This document shows positions 36,201 through 47,612 of a DNA stretch of 64,000 nucleotides, one piece after another (the stretch's first letter is position 1; each line of letters opens with the position of its first letter). A program made the translations under genes and the position numbers. Under the pieces are notes generated by a model, which was not told where the DNA came from, ran no database searches, and was given only the letters and a program-made list of their open reading frames with translations. Origin of the DNA: Agelas oroides (taxonomy: Eukaryota > Porifera > Demospongiae > Agelasida > Agelasidae); assembly GCA_949130485.1 (NCBI GenBank), contig OX422189.1, positions 10,315,177 through 10,379,176 on the forward strand, read 5' to 3'.

Positions 36201-36906
36201 AGACGGAGGATGACGAGATGCTAGAGGAGTTGCACCCAGTGGCTACGAGTACTCCCAATGTAAGTTGCTACCTTAAGTTTGCAACAGCATGGAAGATCTT
36301 TTCATAGGGAAGTGTTTACAGGACAGGCATGTGTAGTGGTGGAAGGTGGAATGGGAGGAGAAAATGTCATGTCAGCTCTTTCAAAGTCATGTAATTTATA
36401 TTCTCTTTCCTTTCCAGGACCCCCAAGAGACTGACAGCCATCGACCAGCTAAGCGGTGCAGGCTGGCAACACGCAAGAGACCAGCCCATGAGCCAGCTAG
36501 TGGGGGGCCATCTCCAAAAAGATCGGCTCCTATAAGTGAGGAGGAGCTCGAGGACAGCATCAGATGGTCCCTCACTGATGAGGAGGAACAGTTTAATCTG
36601 GTGAGTCCTCTAATTACAAGCAAGGTTACCATATCAGTTCTAAATATAGCGTGGCATTGATTTCCTAACCCAAAGTTTGTTGTTATTAAAACTTCCGTCA
36701 GTACTTACTATCCATGGCTTGGCTGCATGTCAGCTCTTCCACATGTGTATGTGTCATGATCACTGGTAAATTACATTTGCTCTCTCCCTCCACCTCTACA
36801 CATACACACACACATGCGTGTACACATATTAGTTGATGGCCAAATCACCGCCTACCTCCCCTAGGACGCGTCTCTGGACGCCAGCTCCCCCCTGCCCTCC
36901 TCCTAA
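33291..36906 (+). CDS. Unrecognised acidic protein with SSQSP[A/P]GP octapeptide array and UIM-like motif
   Basis: Exons 33291-33561, 33788-33957, 34229-34342, 34584-34793, 35078-36259, 36418-36600, 36865-36906 join in phase to about 723 residues. The N-terminus (1-90) has paired Cys/His residues (WCHLEGC..., RHLEKCH) that could bind zinc. A helical charged part (ELLTLRERVAERDMGELEDV) and two acidic exons (DDSDIELLGV; EEEEVDDKEEEEDKYLTALE) follow. Residues about 262-603 are about 43 tandem octapeptides SSQSPAGP or SSQSPPGP. The C-terminus has basic clusters (HTRKRQLE, RPAKRCRLATRKRP, SPKRS) suitable as nuclear localisation signals, then EEELEDSIRWSLTDEE, which fits the ubiquitin-interacting motif except Ser for the central Ala, and ends DASSPLPSS. 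I do not recognise the family. The features suggest a nuclear, heavily phosphorylatable protein (SQ and SP in every repeat). The ATG follows an acceptor directly, and the upstream frame is closed by a stop. Confidence 0.72.
35096..36125 (+). repeat. 24-bp coding minisatellite, about 43 copies
   Basis: The unit TCCTCCCAGTCACCAGCCGG plus TCCT encodes SSQSPAGP; the common variant CACCC gives SSQSPPGP. Rare variants (CTCGCAG, CTTCCCAG, CTCACAG) are synonymous or Ser-to-Ser. The only indel, near 35905, removes a whole number of codons (SSQSHSSQSP). Both strands are open in other frames because the unit has no stop there, but the splice phases and flanking exons fix this frame. Confidence 0.95.
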
Positions 36907-37189
36907 AATGATCTCTGGTAGATGGAAGCCATTGCACTACTGTTTTTGGTGTGACACAGAAGACCACTCTGTGGACTTCCACTGGTAGTAAGGTAAGGCT
37001 GACTCCCCACTTTGTGTTAGCTTGGTGTGCACCTAGTGTAGTGTACATGTGTGTACATAGCTGGAGAGGATGGTACAAAGTGAATGCTCAGCCTGGATAT
37101 GATTTGTGATGTAACCACAGTCCAGATGTGTTTCCATCTGCATCATTTACAAAGCATCGCTCTTCTTTCTATTCCAGGTGCAGGCCGGG

Positions 37190-37600
37190 CCAGGCTAGGG
37201 AAGGTGCTGCCTGGATTTGTCCCAACCAATCTGCGGGGCCACAGTTAATTTCGTAGGTGATCTCCTCGGGCTCTGGTCTCCAGTGAGTTTCCTAGTTGGT
37301 GTGTTCATTGAAGGGGGGGATTCTGTAGGTGAGCATTTGAAGCTGCCATGTTGTTCAAGCCAATCTGCAGGGCCACAGTTAATTTCGTAGGTGATCTCCT
37401 CGGGCTCTGGTCTCCAGTGAGTTTCCTAGTTGGTGTGTTCATTGAAGGGGGGGATTCTGTAGGTGAGCATTTGAAGCTGCCATGTTGTTCAAGCCAATCT
37501 GCGGGGCCACAGTTAATTTTGTAGGTGATCTCCTCGGGCTCTGGTCTCTAGTGAGTTTCCTGGTGGGTCCAGGGTCCGTCAAAGGGGGGGGATTCTGTAA
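37190..37600. repeat. About 130-bp tandem repeat, 3 copies
   Basis: Units carry CCAATCTGC[G/A]GGGCCACAGT, GATCTCCTCGGGCTCTGGTC and GGGGGGATTCTGTA. The third copy diverges. Non-coding. Confidence 0.9.
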
Positions 37601-37659
37601 GCGAGTGCTCTGAAACTGCCATGCTCCTTCCTGGCCCAGGGTGATCAACGGTGATGTTG

Positions 37660-37990
37660 ATTGCTCTTTGGCACCTGGTTGACGGTGATGTCAAACAGGT
37701 TGGTTGACGGTACAACCACAGGTGGTTAACAGTAATGTTAACCAGGGCCTTAGGTGGTTGACGGTGATGTCAACCGGGGTCTTAGGTGGTTGATGGTGAT
37801 GTCAACCGGGTTTTTATTAGGTGGTTGACGGTGATGTCAGCCGGGGTCCTATAGGTTGTTGACGGTGATGTCAACTTGGGTCTTATAGGTGGTTGACGGT
37901 GATGTCAGCCGGGGTCCTATAGGTTGTTGACGGTGATGTCAACTTGGGTCTTATAGGTGGTTGACGGTGATGTCAACCTGGGTTTTTCAT
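37660..37990. repeat. Degenerate GGTTGACGGTGATGTCAACC minisatellite
   Basis: About nine units of 30-40 bp built on GTTGACGGTGATGTCAAC. Each unit is itself partly palindromic (GTTGAC...GTCAAC). Confidence 0.85.
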
Positions 37991-38299
37991 AGGCTGGGCC
38001 AAGGTGTTGAGCATATGTGTGTCTCTGAAGGAAGGGAGGGAGCTTCAGGGGATGTTGTGGGTGGGAGGGAGCCTCAGGGGATGTTGTGGATGGGAGGGAG
38101 CCTCAGGGGATGTTGCGGGTGGAAGGGAGCCTTTTTGGAAATGTGAATCGTCTTGTGTGTGTGTGTGTGTAATGTGTGAATTTATGTGCAACATGTATAT
38201 ATGTATGTGTGTGTGTGTAATGTAATTTTGTGTACACATGTGCATAGTGGGTGTGGTGTGTGTATGTGTATATGCTTGTGTGTATGCATTCATGTGTGC

Positions 38300-39500
38300 G
38301 TGTGTTTACCATTGTGTCAGGCTGTGCGTATACATGTGTGTGTATTTGGTGTGGATGTTTTTGTGACATTGTGTCAGGTTGTGTGTGTACAGGTGTGTGT
38401 GTGTGTATTTGTGTGTGCATGTGTGTGACATTGTGTCAGGTGTACAGTTTGTGTGTTTGGGTGTATGCTTGTGTATGAGTGCATTGTTTGTGCATGTGCG
38501 TGTGTGTGCATTGTTTGTGTGCAAGTGTGTGTAGATCTGCCTTGACCACTCTACGTCACATAGTTTCGCCTGTTGGGTCATTTCTCTAGCAGCCACTGAA
38601 ACATACGTATCTGTACTCCAAGGTTACCATTCCCATTTTTTGAGCATTTGAAGGTGACTACTCCTCATATGAATGCAAGTGGATGTTTGCATGTGCATGT
38701 ATACCAGCCAGCCACACAAAATACTAAAAATAAATGTCGGGTACACTAAGTGGTGGTGTCATTCATGGTTGTGTCACATATAGTATCCATGTGAGTCATG
38801 GATATTATCCATGTGAATCGCGTCACGTACACTAACACCATGTCACGTGAGTCGCGTCACGTACACCAACGTCATGTCACGTGAGTCGTGTCACGTACAC
38901 TAATGCCATGTCGCGTGAGTCGCGTCACGTACACCAACGTCATGTCACGTGAGTCGTGTCACGTACACAAACATCATGTTGCGTGAGTCGCGTATTAATC
39001 ATGTTGTGTACACTTGTCCAGTACATTAAGTTACACCAACCACCACCTAAACAACTTAAAACTAAATAACCAACTAAGATAGTAACTGTGGCTGCATGGT
39101 TTGGCTGGTTAAAAACTCCCACTTGTATTCCTATGAGTATTTTTGTGACCTTCCTTTTTTGAGCCTTAACAAGGAATGGGTAACTTTGGAGTGTGCATGT
39201 GTTTCAGTGGCTGCTTTAGAAATGACCCGACAGACGAAACTATGTGACGAAGAGTGATCAAGGCAGTTCTACACGCACAATGCACACAAACACACACACA
39301 AACAATGCACTCATACACAAGCATACACCCAAACACACAAACTGTACACCTGACACAATGTCACACACATGCACACACAAATACACACACACACCACATG
39401 TAGACACACAGCCTGACACAATGTCACAAAGATGTACACCCAATACACACACACATGCGCACACACATAAACATGTACGCACACACATATACACGTTTGT
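38300..39500. repeat. 1.2-kb foldback with about 350-bp arms
   Basis: The left arm (about 38300-38660) and the inverted right arm (about 39147-39500) share long blocks: CATAGTTTCG, CAGCCACTGAAACA, TGTGACATTGTGTCAGG, and a shared TGTGTTTGGGTGTATGCTTG word. The spacer (about 38660-39147) contains a 32-bp tandem array built on GTGAGTCGCGTCACGTACAC (38800-38985). It has no coding capacity. Confidence 0.85.
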
Positions 39501-39659
39501 CCAGTACCTGTCAGTCTAGTACCTGTCAGTTCAGTACATGTCAGTCTAGTACATGTCTGTCCAGTACCTGTCAGTCCAGTACCTGTCAGTCTAGTATGTG
39601 TCTGTCCAGTACATGTCTGTCCAGTATATGTTCTTGTTAGGCTGGTAGTTCTGGGAATG

Positions 39660-39840
39660 TGTGCATGTCAGTGACTGAGTAGTTGGTGCCTGGGCAGGTG
39701 GGTGCCTGGGAAGATGGGTGCCTGGGAGGGTGGGTGCCTGGGCGGGTGGGTGCCTGCATGGGCAGGTGGGTGCCTGGGAAGATGGGTGCCTGGGAGGGTG
39801 GGTGCCTGGGCGGGTGGGGGTGCCGGGTGGGTGGGTGCAT
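39660..39840. repeat. GGTGGGTGCCTGGG minisatellite
   Basis: About ten units of 14-18 bp (GTGGGTGCCTGGG[A/C]AG). It is preceded at 39500-39640 by a 15-bp CCAGTACCTGTCAGT array and followed at 39920-40020 by CCATG[C/T]ATTTTTT repeats. Confidence 0.85.
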
Positions 39841-40029
39841 AAGGGAGTGAGTGAGGGCATGATAGAGTGCATGGCTTGGTTTTGAGGTTTGGGTGTGTGT
39901 TCTCTTGTAAGTAAGAGGTACGTCCATGAGTTTTCCCCCATGCATTTTTGTCCGTGGTTTTTCTCCATGTATTTTTTCTCCATGCATTTTTTTTCCATGG
40001 GTTTTTCTCCATTGGTTTTGGGGTGAGGC

Positions 40030-40480
40030 CCAAGGACATGGTAGTGGGTAGTGCGAGCTTGCAGCGTTCCTCCTTGGAGATGGCCTGCCTGCTTGGTGCT
40101 CGCTGGGACCTTAGTCTCTTGGAGGGATCCTACTCGCCAGGTCAAACCTGGTACTGTGGTTCCAAGGTGCGGTGAGGACTCATGGTAGTGGATAGTGCAA
40201 GCTTGCAGCATTCCTTCTTGGAGATGGACTGCCTTCTAGTGCTCGCTGGGACCTTAGTCTCTTGGAGGGATCCTACTCGCCAGCTCAAACCTGGTACTGT
40301 GGCTCCAAGGTGAGGTGAGGACTCATGGTAGTGGATAGTGCGAGCTTTGCAGCGTTCCTTCTCTGAGATGGACTGCCTTCTGGTGCTCGCTGGGACCTTA
40401 GTCTCTTGGAGGGATCCTACTCGCCAGCTCGAACCTGGTACTGTGGCTCCAAGGTGCGGTGAGGACTTTGAATGGCAGCA
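40030..40480. repeat. About 137-bp tandem repeat, 3 copies
   Basis: Each unit includes CTCGCTGGGACCTTAGTCTC, TTGGAGGGATCCTACTCGCC and CCTGGTACTGTGG. It directly precedes the 73-bp array and is equally CT/GG-skewed. Confidence 0.9.
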
Positions 40481-40688
40481 CTGGAACTGCCTGGCCCACA
40501 GCACTGGTGCCCTCCCTCACCAACCAAGGAGGGCATGCGAGTTTACCTTCCACCTACTTCCTCATGAAGTTGATTCACGTGATTCGTTCCCGATCCCGAT
40601 CCCGTGATTCCAGGCCTGTGATTTCATTTGTTGATGTACGAAGAAAAAGGAGAAAAAGGAAAAAAAACAAAAAAAAAACAAGTGTTCT

Positions 40689-40743
40689 GTGACTTGATTC
40701 CAGGCCTGTGATTGATTCTGATGTACGATGAACCTGATTTATG
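40689..40743. repeat. Left direct repeat bordering the 73-bp array
   Basis: GTGACTTGATTCCAGGCCTG ... TACGATGAACCTGATTTATG. A matching copy lies at 46020-46075 on the other side of the array, and partial copies lie at about 40605 and 46136. The array therefore appears to have expanded inside a duplicated unit. Confidence 0.8.
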
Positions 40744-40753
40744 TCGATCCCGA

Positions 40754-43700
40754 CTTGGTCTCCCCTGGAGCTGTGGTGGCTCCCCCCTGGTTGGCACGCC
40801 TGAGACCGTGCCCCCTCCCTGCCTGAGTTGGTCTCCCCTGGAGCTGTGGTGGCTCCCCCCTGGCTGGCACACCTGAGACCGTGCCCCCTCCCTGCCTGAG
40901 TTGGTCTCCCCTGGAGCTGTGGTGGCTTCCCCCTGATTGGCACGCCTGAGACCCTGCCTCCTCCCTGCCTGAGTTGGTCTCCCCTGGAGCTGTGGTGGCT
41001 CCCCCTGGTTGGCACGCCTGAGACCGTGCCCCCTCCCTGCCTGAGTTGGTCTCCCCTGGAGCTGTGGTGGCTCCCCCCTGGTTGGCACGCCTGAGACCGT
41101 GCCCCCTCCCTGCCTGAGTTGGTCTCCCCTAGAGCTGTGGTGGCTCCCCCCTGGCTGGCACACCTGAGACCGTGCCCCCTCCCTGCCTGAGTTGGTCTCC
41201 CCTGGAGCTGTGGTGGCTTCCCCCTGATTGGCACGCCTGAGACCCTGCCTCCTCCCTGCCTGAGTTGGTCTCCCCTGGAGCTGTGGTGGCTCCCCCTGGT
41301 TGGCACGCCTGAGACCGTGCCCCCTCCCTGCCTGAGTTGGTCTCCCCTGGAGCTGTGGTGGACCCCCCTGGTTGGCACGCCTGAGACCGTGCCCCCTCCC
41401 TGCCTGAGTTGGTCTCCCCTGGAGCTGTGGTGGCTCCCCCCTGGTTGGCACCCCTGAGACCCTGCCTCCTCCCGGCCTGAGTTGGTCTCCCATGGAGCTG
41501 TGGTGGCTCCCCCCTGATTGGCACGCCTGAGACCCTGCCTCCTCCCTGCCTGAGTTGGTCTCCCCTGGAGCTGTGGTGGCTCCCCACTGGTTGGCACGCC
41601 TGAGACCGTGCCCCCTCCCTGCCTGAGTTGGTCTCCCCTGGAGCTGTGGTGGCTCCCCCCTGGCTGGCACACCTGAGACCGTGCCCCCTCCCTGCCTGAG
41701 TTGGTCTCCCCTGGAGCTGTGGTGGCTTCCCCCTGATTGGCACGCCTGAGACCCTGCCTCCTCCCTGCCTGAGTTGGTCTCCCCTGGAGCTGTGGTGGCT
41801 CCCCCTGGTTGGCACGCCTGAGACCGTGCCCCCTCCCTGCCTGAGTTGGTCTCCCCTGGAGCTGTGGTGGCTCCCCCCTGGTTGGCACCCCTGAGACCCT
41901 GCCTCCTCCCGGCCTGAGTTGGTCTCCCATGGAGCTGTGGTGGCTCCCCCCTGATTGGCACGCCTGAGACCCTGCCTCCTCCCTGCCTGAGTTGGTCTCC
42001 CCTGGAGCTGTGGTGGCTCCCCCCTGGTAGGCTCGCCTGAGACCCCGCCTCCTCCTCCCTGCTGCCTGAGTTGGTCTCCCCTGGAGCTGTGGTGGCTCCC
42101 CACTGGTTGGCACGCCTGAGACCGTACCCCCTCCCTGCCTGAGTTGGTCTCCCCTTGAGCTGTGGTGGCTCCCCCCTGGTTGGCACGCCTGAGACCGTGC
42201 CCCCTCCCTGCCTGAGTTGGTCTCCCCTGGAGCTGTGGTGGCTCCCCCCTGGCTGGCACGCCTGAGACCGTGCCCCTCCCTGCCTGAGTTGGTCTCCCCT
42301 GGAGCTGTGGTGGCCCCCCCCTGGTTGGCACGCCTGAGACCCTGCCTCCTCCCTGCCTGAGTTGGTCTCCCCTGGAGCTGTAGTGGCTCCCCACTGGTTG
42401 GCACGCCTGAGACCCTGCCTCCTCCCTGCCTGAGTTGGTCTCCCATGCAGCTGTGGTGGCTCCCCCCTGATTGGCACGCCTGAGACCCTGCCTCCTCCCT
42501 GCCTGAGTTGGTCTCCCCTTGAGCTGTGGTGGCTCCCCCCTGGTTGGCACGCCTGAGACCGTGTCCCCTCCCTGCCTGAGTTGGTCTCCCCTTGAGCTGT
42601 GGTGGCTCCCCCCTGGCTGGCACGCCTGAGACCGTGCCCCTCCCTGCCTGAGTTGGTCTCCCCTGGAGCTGTGGTGGCTCCCCCTGGTTGGCACGCCTGA
42701 GACCGTGCCCCCTCCCTGCCTGAGTTGGTCTCCCCTGGAGCTGTGGTGGCCCCCCCCTGGTTGGCACGCCTGAGACCGTGCCCCCTCCCTGCCTGAGTTG
42801 GTCTCCCCTTGAGCTGTGGTGGCTCCCCCCTGGTTGGCACGCCTGAGACCCTGCCTCCTCCCTGCCTGAGTTGGTCTCCCCTGGAGCTGTAGTGGCTCCC
42901 CACTGGTTGGCACGCCTGAGACCCTGCCTCCTCCCTGCCTGAGTTGGTCTCCCATGGAGCTGTGGTGGCTCCCCCCTGATTGGCACGCCTGAGACCCTGC
43001 CTCCTCCCTGCCTGAGTTGGTCTCCCATGGAGCTGTGGTGGCTCCCCCCTGGTAGGCTCGCCTGAGACCTCGCCTCCTCCTCCCTGCTGCCTGAGTTGGT
43101 CTGCCCTGGAGCTGTGGTGGCTCCCCACTGGTTGGCACGCCTGAGACCGTGCCTCCTCCCTGCCTGAGTTGGTCTCCCCTGGAGCTGTGGTGGCTCCCCC
43201 CTGGCTGGCACGCCTGAGACCGTGCCCCCTCCCTGCCTGAGTTGGTCTCCCCTGGAGCTGTGGTGGCTCCCCCCTGGTTGGCACGCCTGAGACCGTGTCC
43301 CCTCCCTGCCTGAGTTGGTCTCCCCTGGAGCTGTGGTGGCTCCCCCCTGGCTGGCACGCCTGAGACCGTGCCCCCTCCCTGCCTGAGTTGGTCTCCCCTG
43401 GAGCTGTGGTGGCTCCCCCCTGGCTGGCACGCCTGAGACCGTGCCCCCTCCCTGCCTGAGTTGGTTTCCCCTGGAGCTGTGGTGGCTCCCCCCTGGTTGG
43501 CACGCCTGAGACCGTGTCCCCTCCCTGCCTGAGTTGGTCTCCCCTGGAGCTGTGGTGGCTCCCCCCTGGCTGGTACGCCTGAGAGCGTGCCCCCTCCCTG
43601 CCTGAGTTGGTCTCCCCTGGAGCTGTGGTGGCTCCCCACTGGTTGGCACGCCTGAGACCCTGCCTCCTCCCTGCCTGAGTTGGTCTCCCCTGGAGCTGTG

Positions 43701-46018
43701 GTGGCTTCCCCCTGATTGGCACGCCTGAGACCCTGCCTCCTCCCTGCCTGAGTTGGTCTCCCCTGGAGCTGTGGTGGTCCCCACTGGCTGGTACGCCTGA
43801 GACCTTGCCTACTCCCTGCCTGAGTTGGTCTCCCCTGGAGCTGTGGTGGCCCCCCCCTGGTTGGCACGCCTGAGACCCTGCCTCCTCCCTGCCTGAGTTG
43901 GTCTCCCCTGGAGCTGTAGTGGCTCCCCACTGGTTGGCACGCCTGAGACCCTGCCTCCTCCCTGCCTGAGTTGGTCTCCCATGGAGCTGTGGTGGCTCCC
44001 CCCTGATTGGCACGCCTGAGACCCTGCCTCCTCCCTGCCTGAGTTGGTCTCCCCTGGAGCTGTGGTGGCTCCCCCCTGGTAGGCTCGCCTGAGACCTCGC
44101 CTCCTCCTCCCTGCTGCCTGAGTTGGTCTGCCCTGGAGCTGTGGTGGCTCCCCACTGGTTGGCACGCCTGAGACCGTGCCTCCTCCCTGCCTGAGTTGGT
44201 CTCCCCTGGAGATGTGGTGGCTCCCCCCTGGCTGGCACGCCTGAGACCGTGCCCCCTCCCTGCCTGAGTTGGTCTCCCCTGGAGCTGTGGTGGCTCCTCC
44301 CTGGTTGGCACGCCTGAGACCGTGTCCCCTCCCTGCCTGAGTTGGTCTCCCCTGGAGCTGTGGTGGCTCCCCCCTGGCTGGCACGCCTGAGACCGTGCCC
44401 CCTCCCTGCCTGAGTTGGTCTCCCCTGGAGCTGTGGTGGCTCCCCCCTGGCTGGCACGCCTGAGACCGTGCCCCCTCCCTGCCTGAGTTGGTTTCCCCTG
44501 GAGCTGTGGTGGCTCCCCCCTGGTTGGCACGCCTGAGACCGTGTCCCCTCCCTGCCTGAGTTGGTCTCCCCTGGAGCTGTGGTGGCTCCCCCCTGGCTGG
44601 TACGCCTGAGAGCGTGCCCCCTCCCTGCCTGAGTTGGTCTCCCCTGGAGCTGTGGTGGCTCCCCACTGGTTGGCACGCCTGAGACCCTGCCTCCTCCCTG
44701 CCTGAGTTGGTCTCCCCTGGAGCTGTGGTGGCTTCCCCCTGATTGGCACGCCTGAGACCCTGCCTCCTCCCTGCCTGAGTTGGTCTCCCCTGGAGCTGTG
44801 GTGGTCCCCACTGGCTGGTACGCCTGAGACCTTGCCTACTCCCTGCCTGAGTTGGTCTCCCCTGGAGCTGTGGTGGCTCCCCACTGGTTGGCACGCCTGA
44901 GACCCTGCCTCCTCCCTGCCTGAGTTGGTCTCCCCTGGAGCTGTGGTGGCTCCCCACTGGTTGGCACGCCTGAGACCCTGCCTCCTCCCTGCCTGAGTTG
45001 GTCTCCCCTGGAGCTGTGGTGGCTTCCCCCTGATTGGCACGCCTGAGACCCTGCCTCCTCCCTGCCTGAGTTGGTCTCCCCTGGAGCTGTGGTGGTCCCC
45101 ACTGGCTGGTACGCCTGAGACCTTGCCTACTCCCTGCCTGAGTTGGTCTCCCCTGGAGCTGTGGTGGCTCCCCACTGGTTGGCACGCCTGAGACCCTGCC
45201 TCCTCCCTGCCTGAGTTGGTCTCCCCTGGAGCTGTGGTGGCTTCCCCCTGATTGGCACGCCTGAGACCCTGCCTCCTCCCTGCCTGAGTTGGTCTCCCCT
45301 GGAGCTGTGGTTGTCCCCACTGGCTGGTACGCCTGAGACCTTGCCTCCTCCCTGCCTGAGTTGGTCTCCCCTGGAGCTGTGGTGGCTCCCCACTGGTTGG
45401 CACGCCTGAGACCCTGCCTCCTCCCTGTCTGAGTTGGTCTCCCCTGGAACTGTGGTGGCTCCCCCCTGGTTGGCACGCCTGAGACCCTGCCTCCTCCCTG
45501 CCTGAGTTGGTCTCCCCTGGAGGTGTAGTGGCTCCTCACTGGTTGGCACGCCTGAGACCGTGCCCCCTCCCTGCCTGAGTTGGTTTCCCCTTGAGCTGTG
45601 GTGGCTCCCCCCTGGTTGGCACGCCTGAGACCCTGCCTCCTCCCTGCCTGAGTTGGTCTCCCCTGGAGCTGTGGTGGCTCCCCACTGGTTGGCACGCCTG
45701 AGACCGTACCCCCTCCCTGCCTGAGTTGGTCTCCCCTTGAGCTGTGGTGGCTCCCCCCTGGTTGGCACGCCTGAGACCGTGCCCCCTCCCTGCCTGAGTT
45801 GGTCTCCCCTGGAGCTGTGGTGGCTTCCCCCTGATTGGCACGCCTGTGACCCTGCCCCCTCCCTGCCTGAGTTGGTCTCCCCTGAAACTGTGGTGGCTCC
45901 CCACTGGTTGGAACGCCTGAGACCGTGCCCCCTCCCTGTCTGAGTTGGTCTCCCCTGGAGCTGTGGTGGCTCCCCCCTGGTTGGCACGCCTGAGACCCTG
46001 CCTCCTCCCCCCTGCTGC
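40754..46018. repeat. 5.3-kb array of 73-bp units with about 1.03-kb higher-order repeats
   Basis: Roughly 72 units of TTGGTCTCCCCTGGAGCTGT ... CCTGAGACCGTGCCCCCTCC ... with many point variants. A distinctive longer variant (GGTAGGCTCG followed by an extra CCTCCCTGCTG) recurs at 42026, 43051 and 44078, i.e. every 1025-1027 bp. Units at 43784 and 44811 likewise begin identical blocks. All three minus-strand frames are open for most of the array (up to about 1,400 codons) because no unit variant creates a stop. I see no splice or start context for a gene. Confidence 0.95.
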
Positions 46019-47612
46019 CGTGACTTGTTTCCAGGCTCGTGATTGATTTCCAATATACGATGAACCTGATTTATGATCAAAAATGTTGACACTTCAATGA
46101 CCACACGAACTTCATCGTGACTGATTCCCGTTTTGCTGTGACTTGATTTCCGATGTACAATGAAGAGACTTGACTTGATAATGGACTATTGATTTGATGA
46201 TGGAACTTCTGTGTCTCAGTTTGTTTGAGTCATTGTATTCCAGTCTGTATCTGTTATGTGTGTACGCCACTCTGCGTCTCTTTTGTAACCCTCTCTCTGT
46301 CTCTCTTTGTATCTCACAATCTCCTCCTCTCTCTCAATCTCTCGCTTTTGCTGCCAACCATATACATGCATAGTATGCCCTCTCCTCAATTGTACTATGT
46401 ATTTTGTGGAAAAGAGAGAAGATGGGGCAAAAAAAAGAAAGCTAACCTTGAGCCATTCCTGGTCCCAACCACTTTACTAGCATTTTCGTTTTTACTGTAA
46501 TGCTATTCATAGGACACAATATTTTGACTATAGGCCATTGTATTTTTTACTCCTCTTTGTAAGCATAATGAAAAAAAAATCACCATCATACCTCTCATGT
46601 TGCTGTCATACTGTCTACCTCTGGATGGACATCTCGTAACTCACTGTCTACCAATCTAAATTCTCACTGGCTGCAGTCATCGATCACATATGATGCCGAT
46701 CCTGTCCTGAATTGTTCCAGAGGTACGAAATAGTTGCTGGTCGATGTGTTCTGGAGTCTCTTGCTGCTTTGTGCTACCGATTGTCTTCCAATCTGAGTTC
46801 TTACTGGCTGCAGTCCTCATCACATATACTGCTGATCCTGTTCGAAATGTTCCAGAGGTACGTTACACTTGCTTGTTGTCACCTGCTTACTTGGAGTCTT
46901 TTGCTGCCTTTATGATCTGAATAACTGAGTTGTGTGCTCTCTTGCTTCCCAAAGTTGCTGATCTGTGTGTCGACATCTCATATCCTCTCTTTCTGAGTCA
47001 TTATGAGTCTTACACCTGACAAAGTAACCAAATGCTTTCTAGTTCGCAGCAGCAGAGAAAGTTAATGGCAATCGAAACCAAAATGACCTGAGTGAGCTAA
47101 CGCTAACTGACACCAGCTGTGACAGCTTCGTATCGTACTGACAGCATTTCATATAAAAAAAATTATCTCATCTCACTATCTCATACTGAAAAAAAAATCA
47201 CTTCATTCATCCCACTATCTCATTCACCATCTCACCCATTCCCCCACTAATCACCATTGTTTGCATTGTGGTTGAGTGTTTACCAGGCTCTGGCGATAGG
47301 CTCTGGCAAAAAAAAAAAAGAAAAAGGAAGAGAAGCCCCCAATATTAAACATTTTGAAAAAAAAAATCTGTGAACCATTCACGTGAAGCATGCGCACTCC
47401 TGCATGAAACGTGAGACCCAGAGAGGTGGAGCTGCTGAAGAGAACCAGAAGTTTTCTGAGAAAAGGTGAGTAGTACTCTACTAGCTATGCAGGGCCAGTT
47501 TGACAAATGTTTACTGCTAGTCTTTTCTCTCCCTCAGGTGTGTTCCAGATCATCAAGCCCCCATCTGTGCTCCGTTAGCAAGAGCTACTACAACATGGCC
47601 TACCTCACCAGT

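Larger units (their letters stand above)
36907..40750. other. Repeat-rich region after the octapeptide gene
   Basis: No gene is recognised. Minisatellites are at 37190-37600, 37660-37990, 39500-39640, 39660-39840 and 40030-40480, with a foldback at 38300-39500. An AATAAA at about 38727 could serve a long 3' UTR of the upstream gene. Confidence 0.5.

Noticed and set aside
40575..46104. Several minus-strand ORFs of 325 to 1,424 codons over the 73-bp array as giant repeat proteins
   Set aside because: The frames exist because the repeat unit lacks stops in all minus frames. There is no conserved non-repeat domain, no splice context, and all three frames are equally open. Kept only as a finding.
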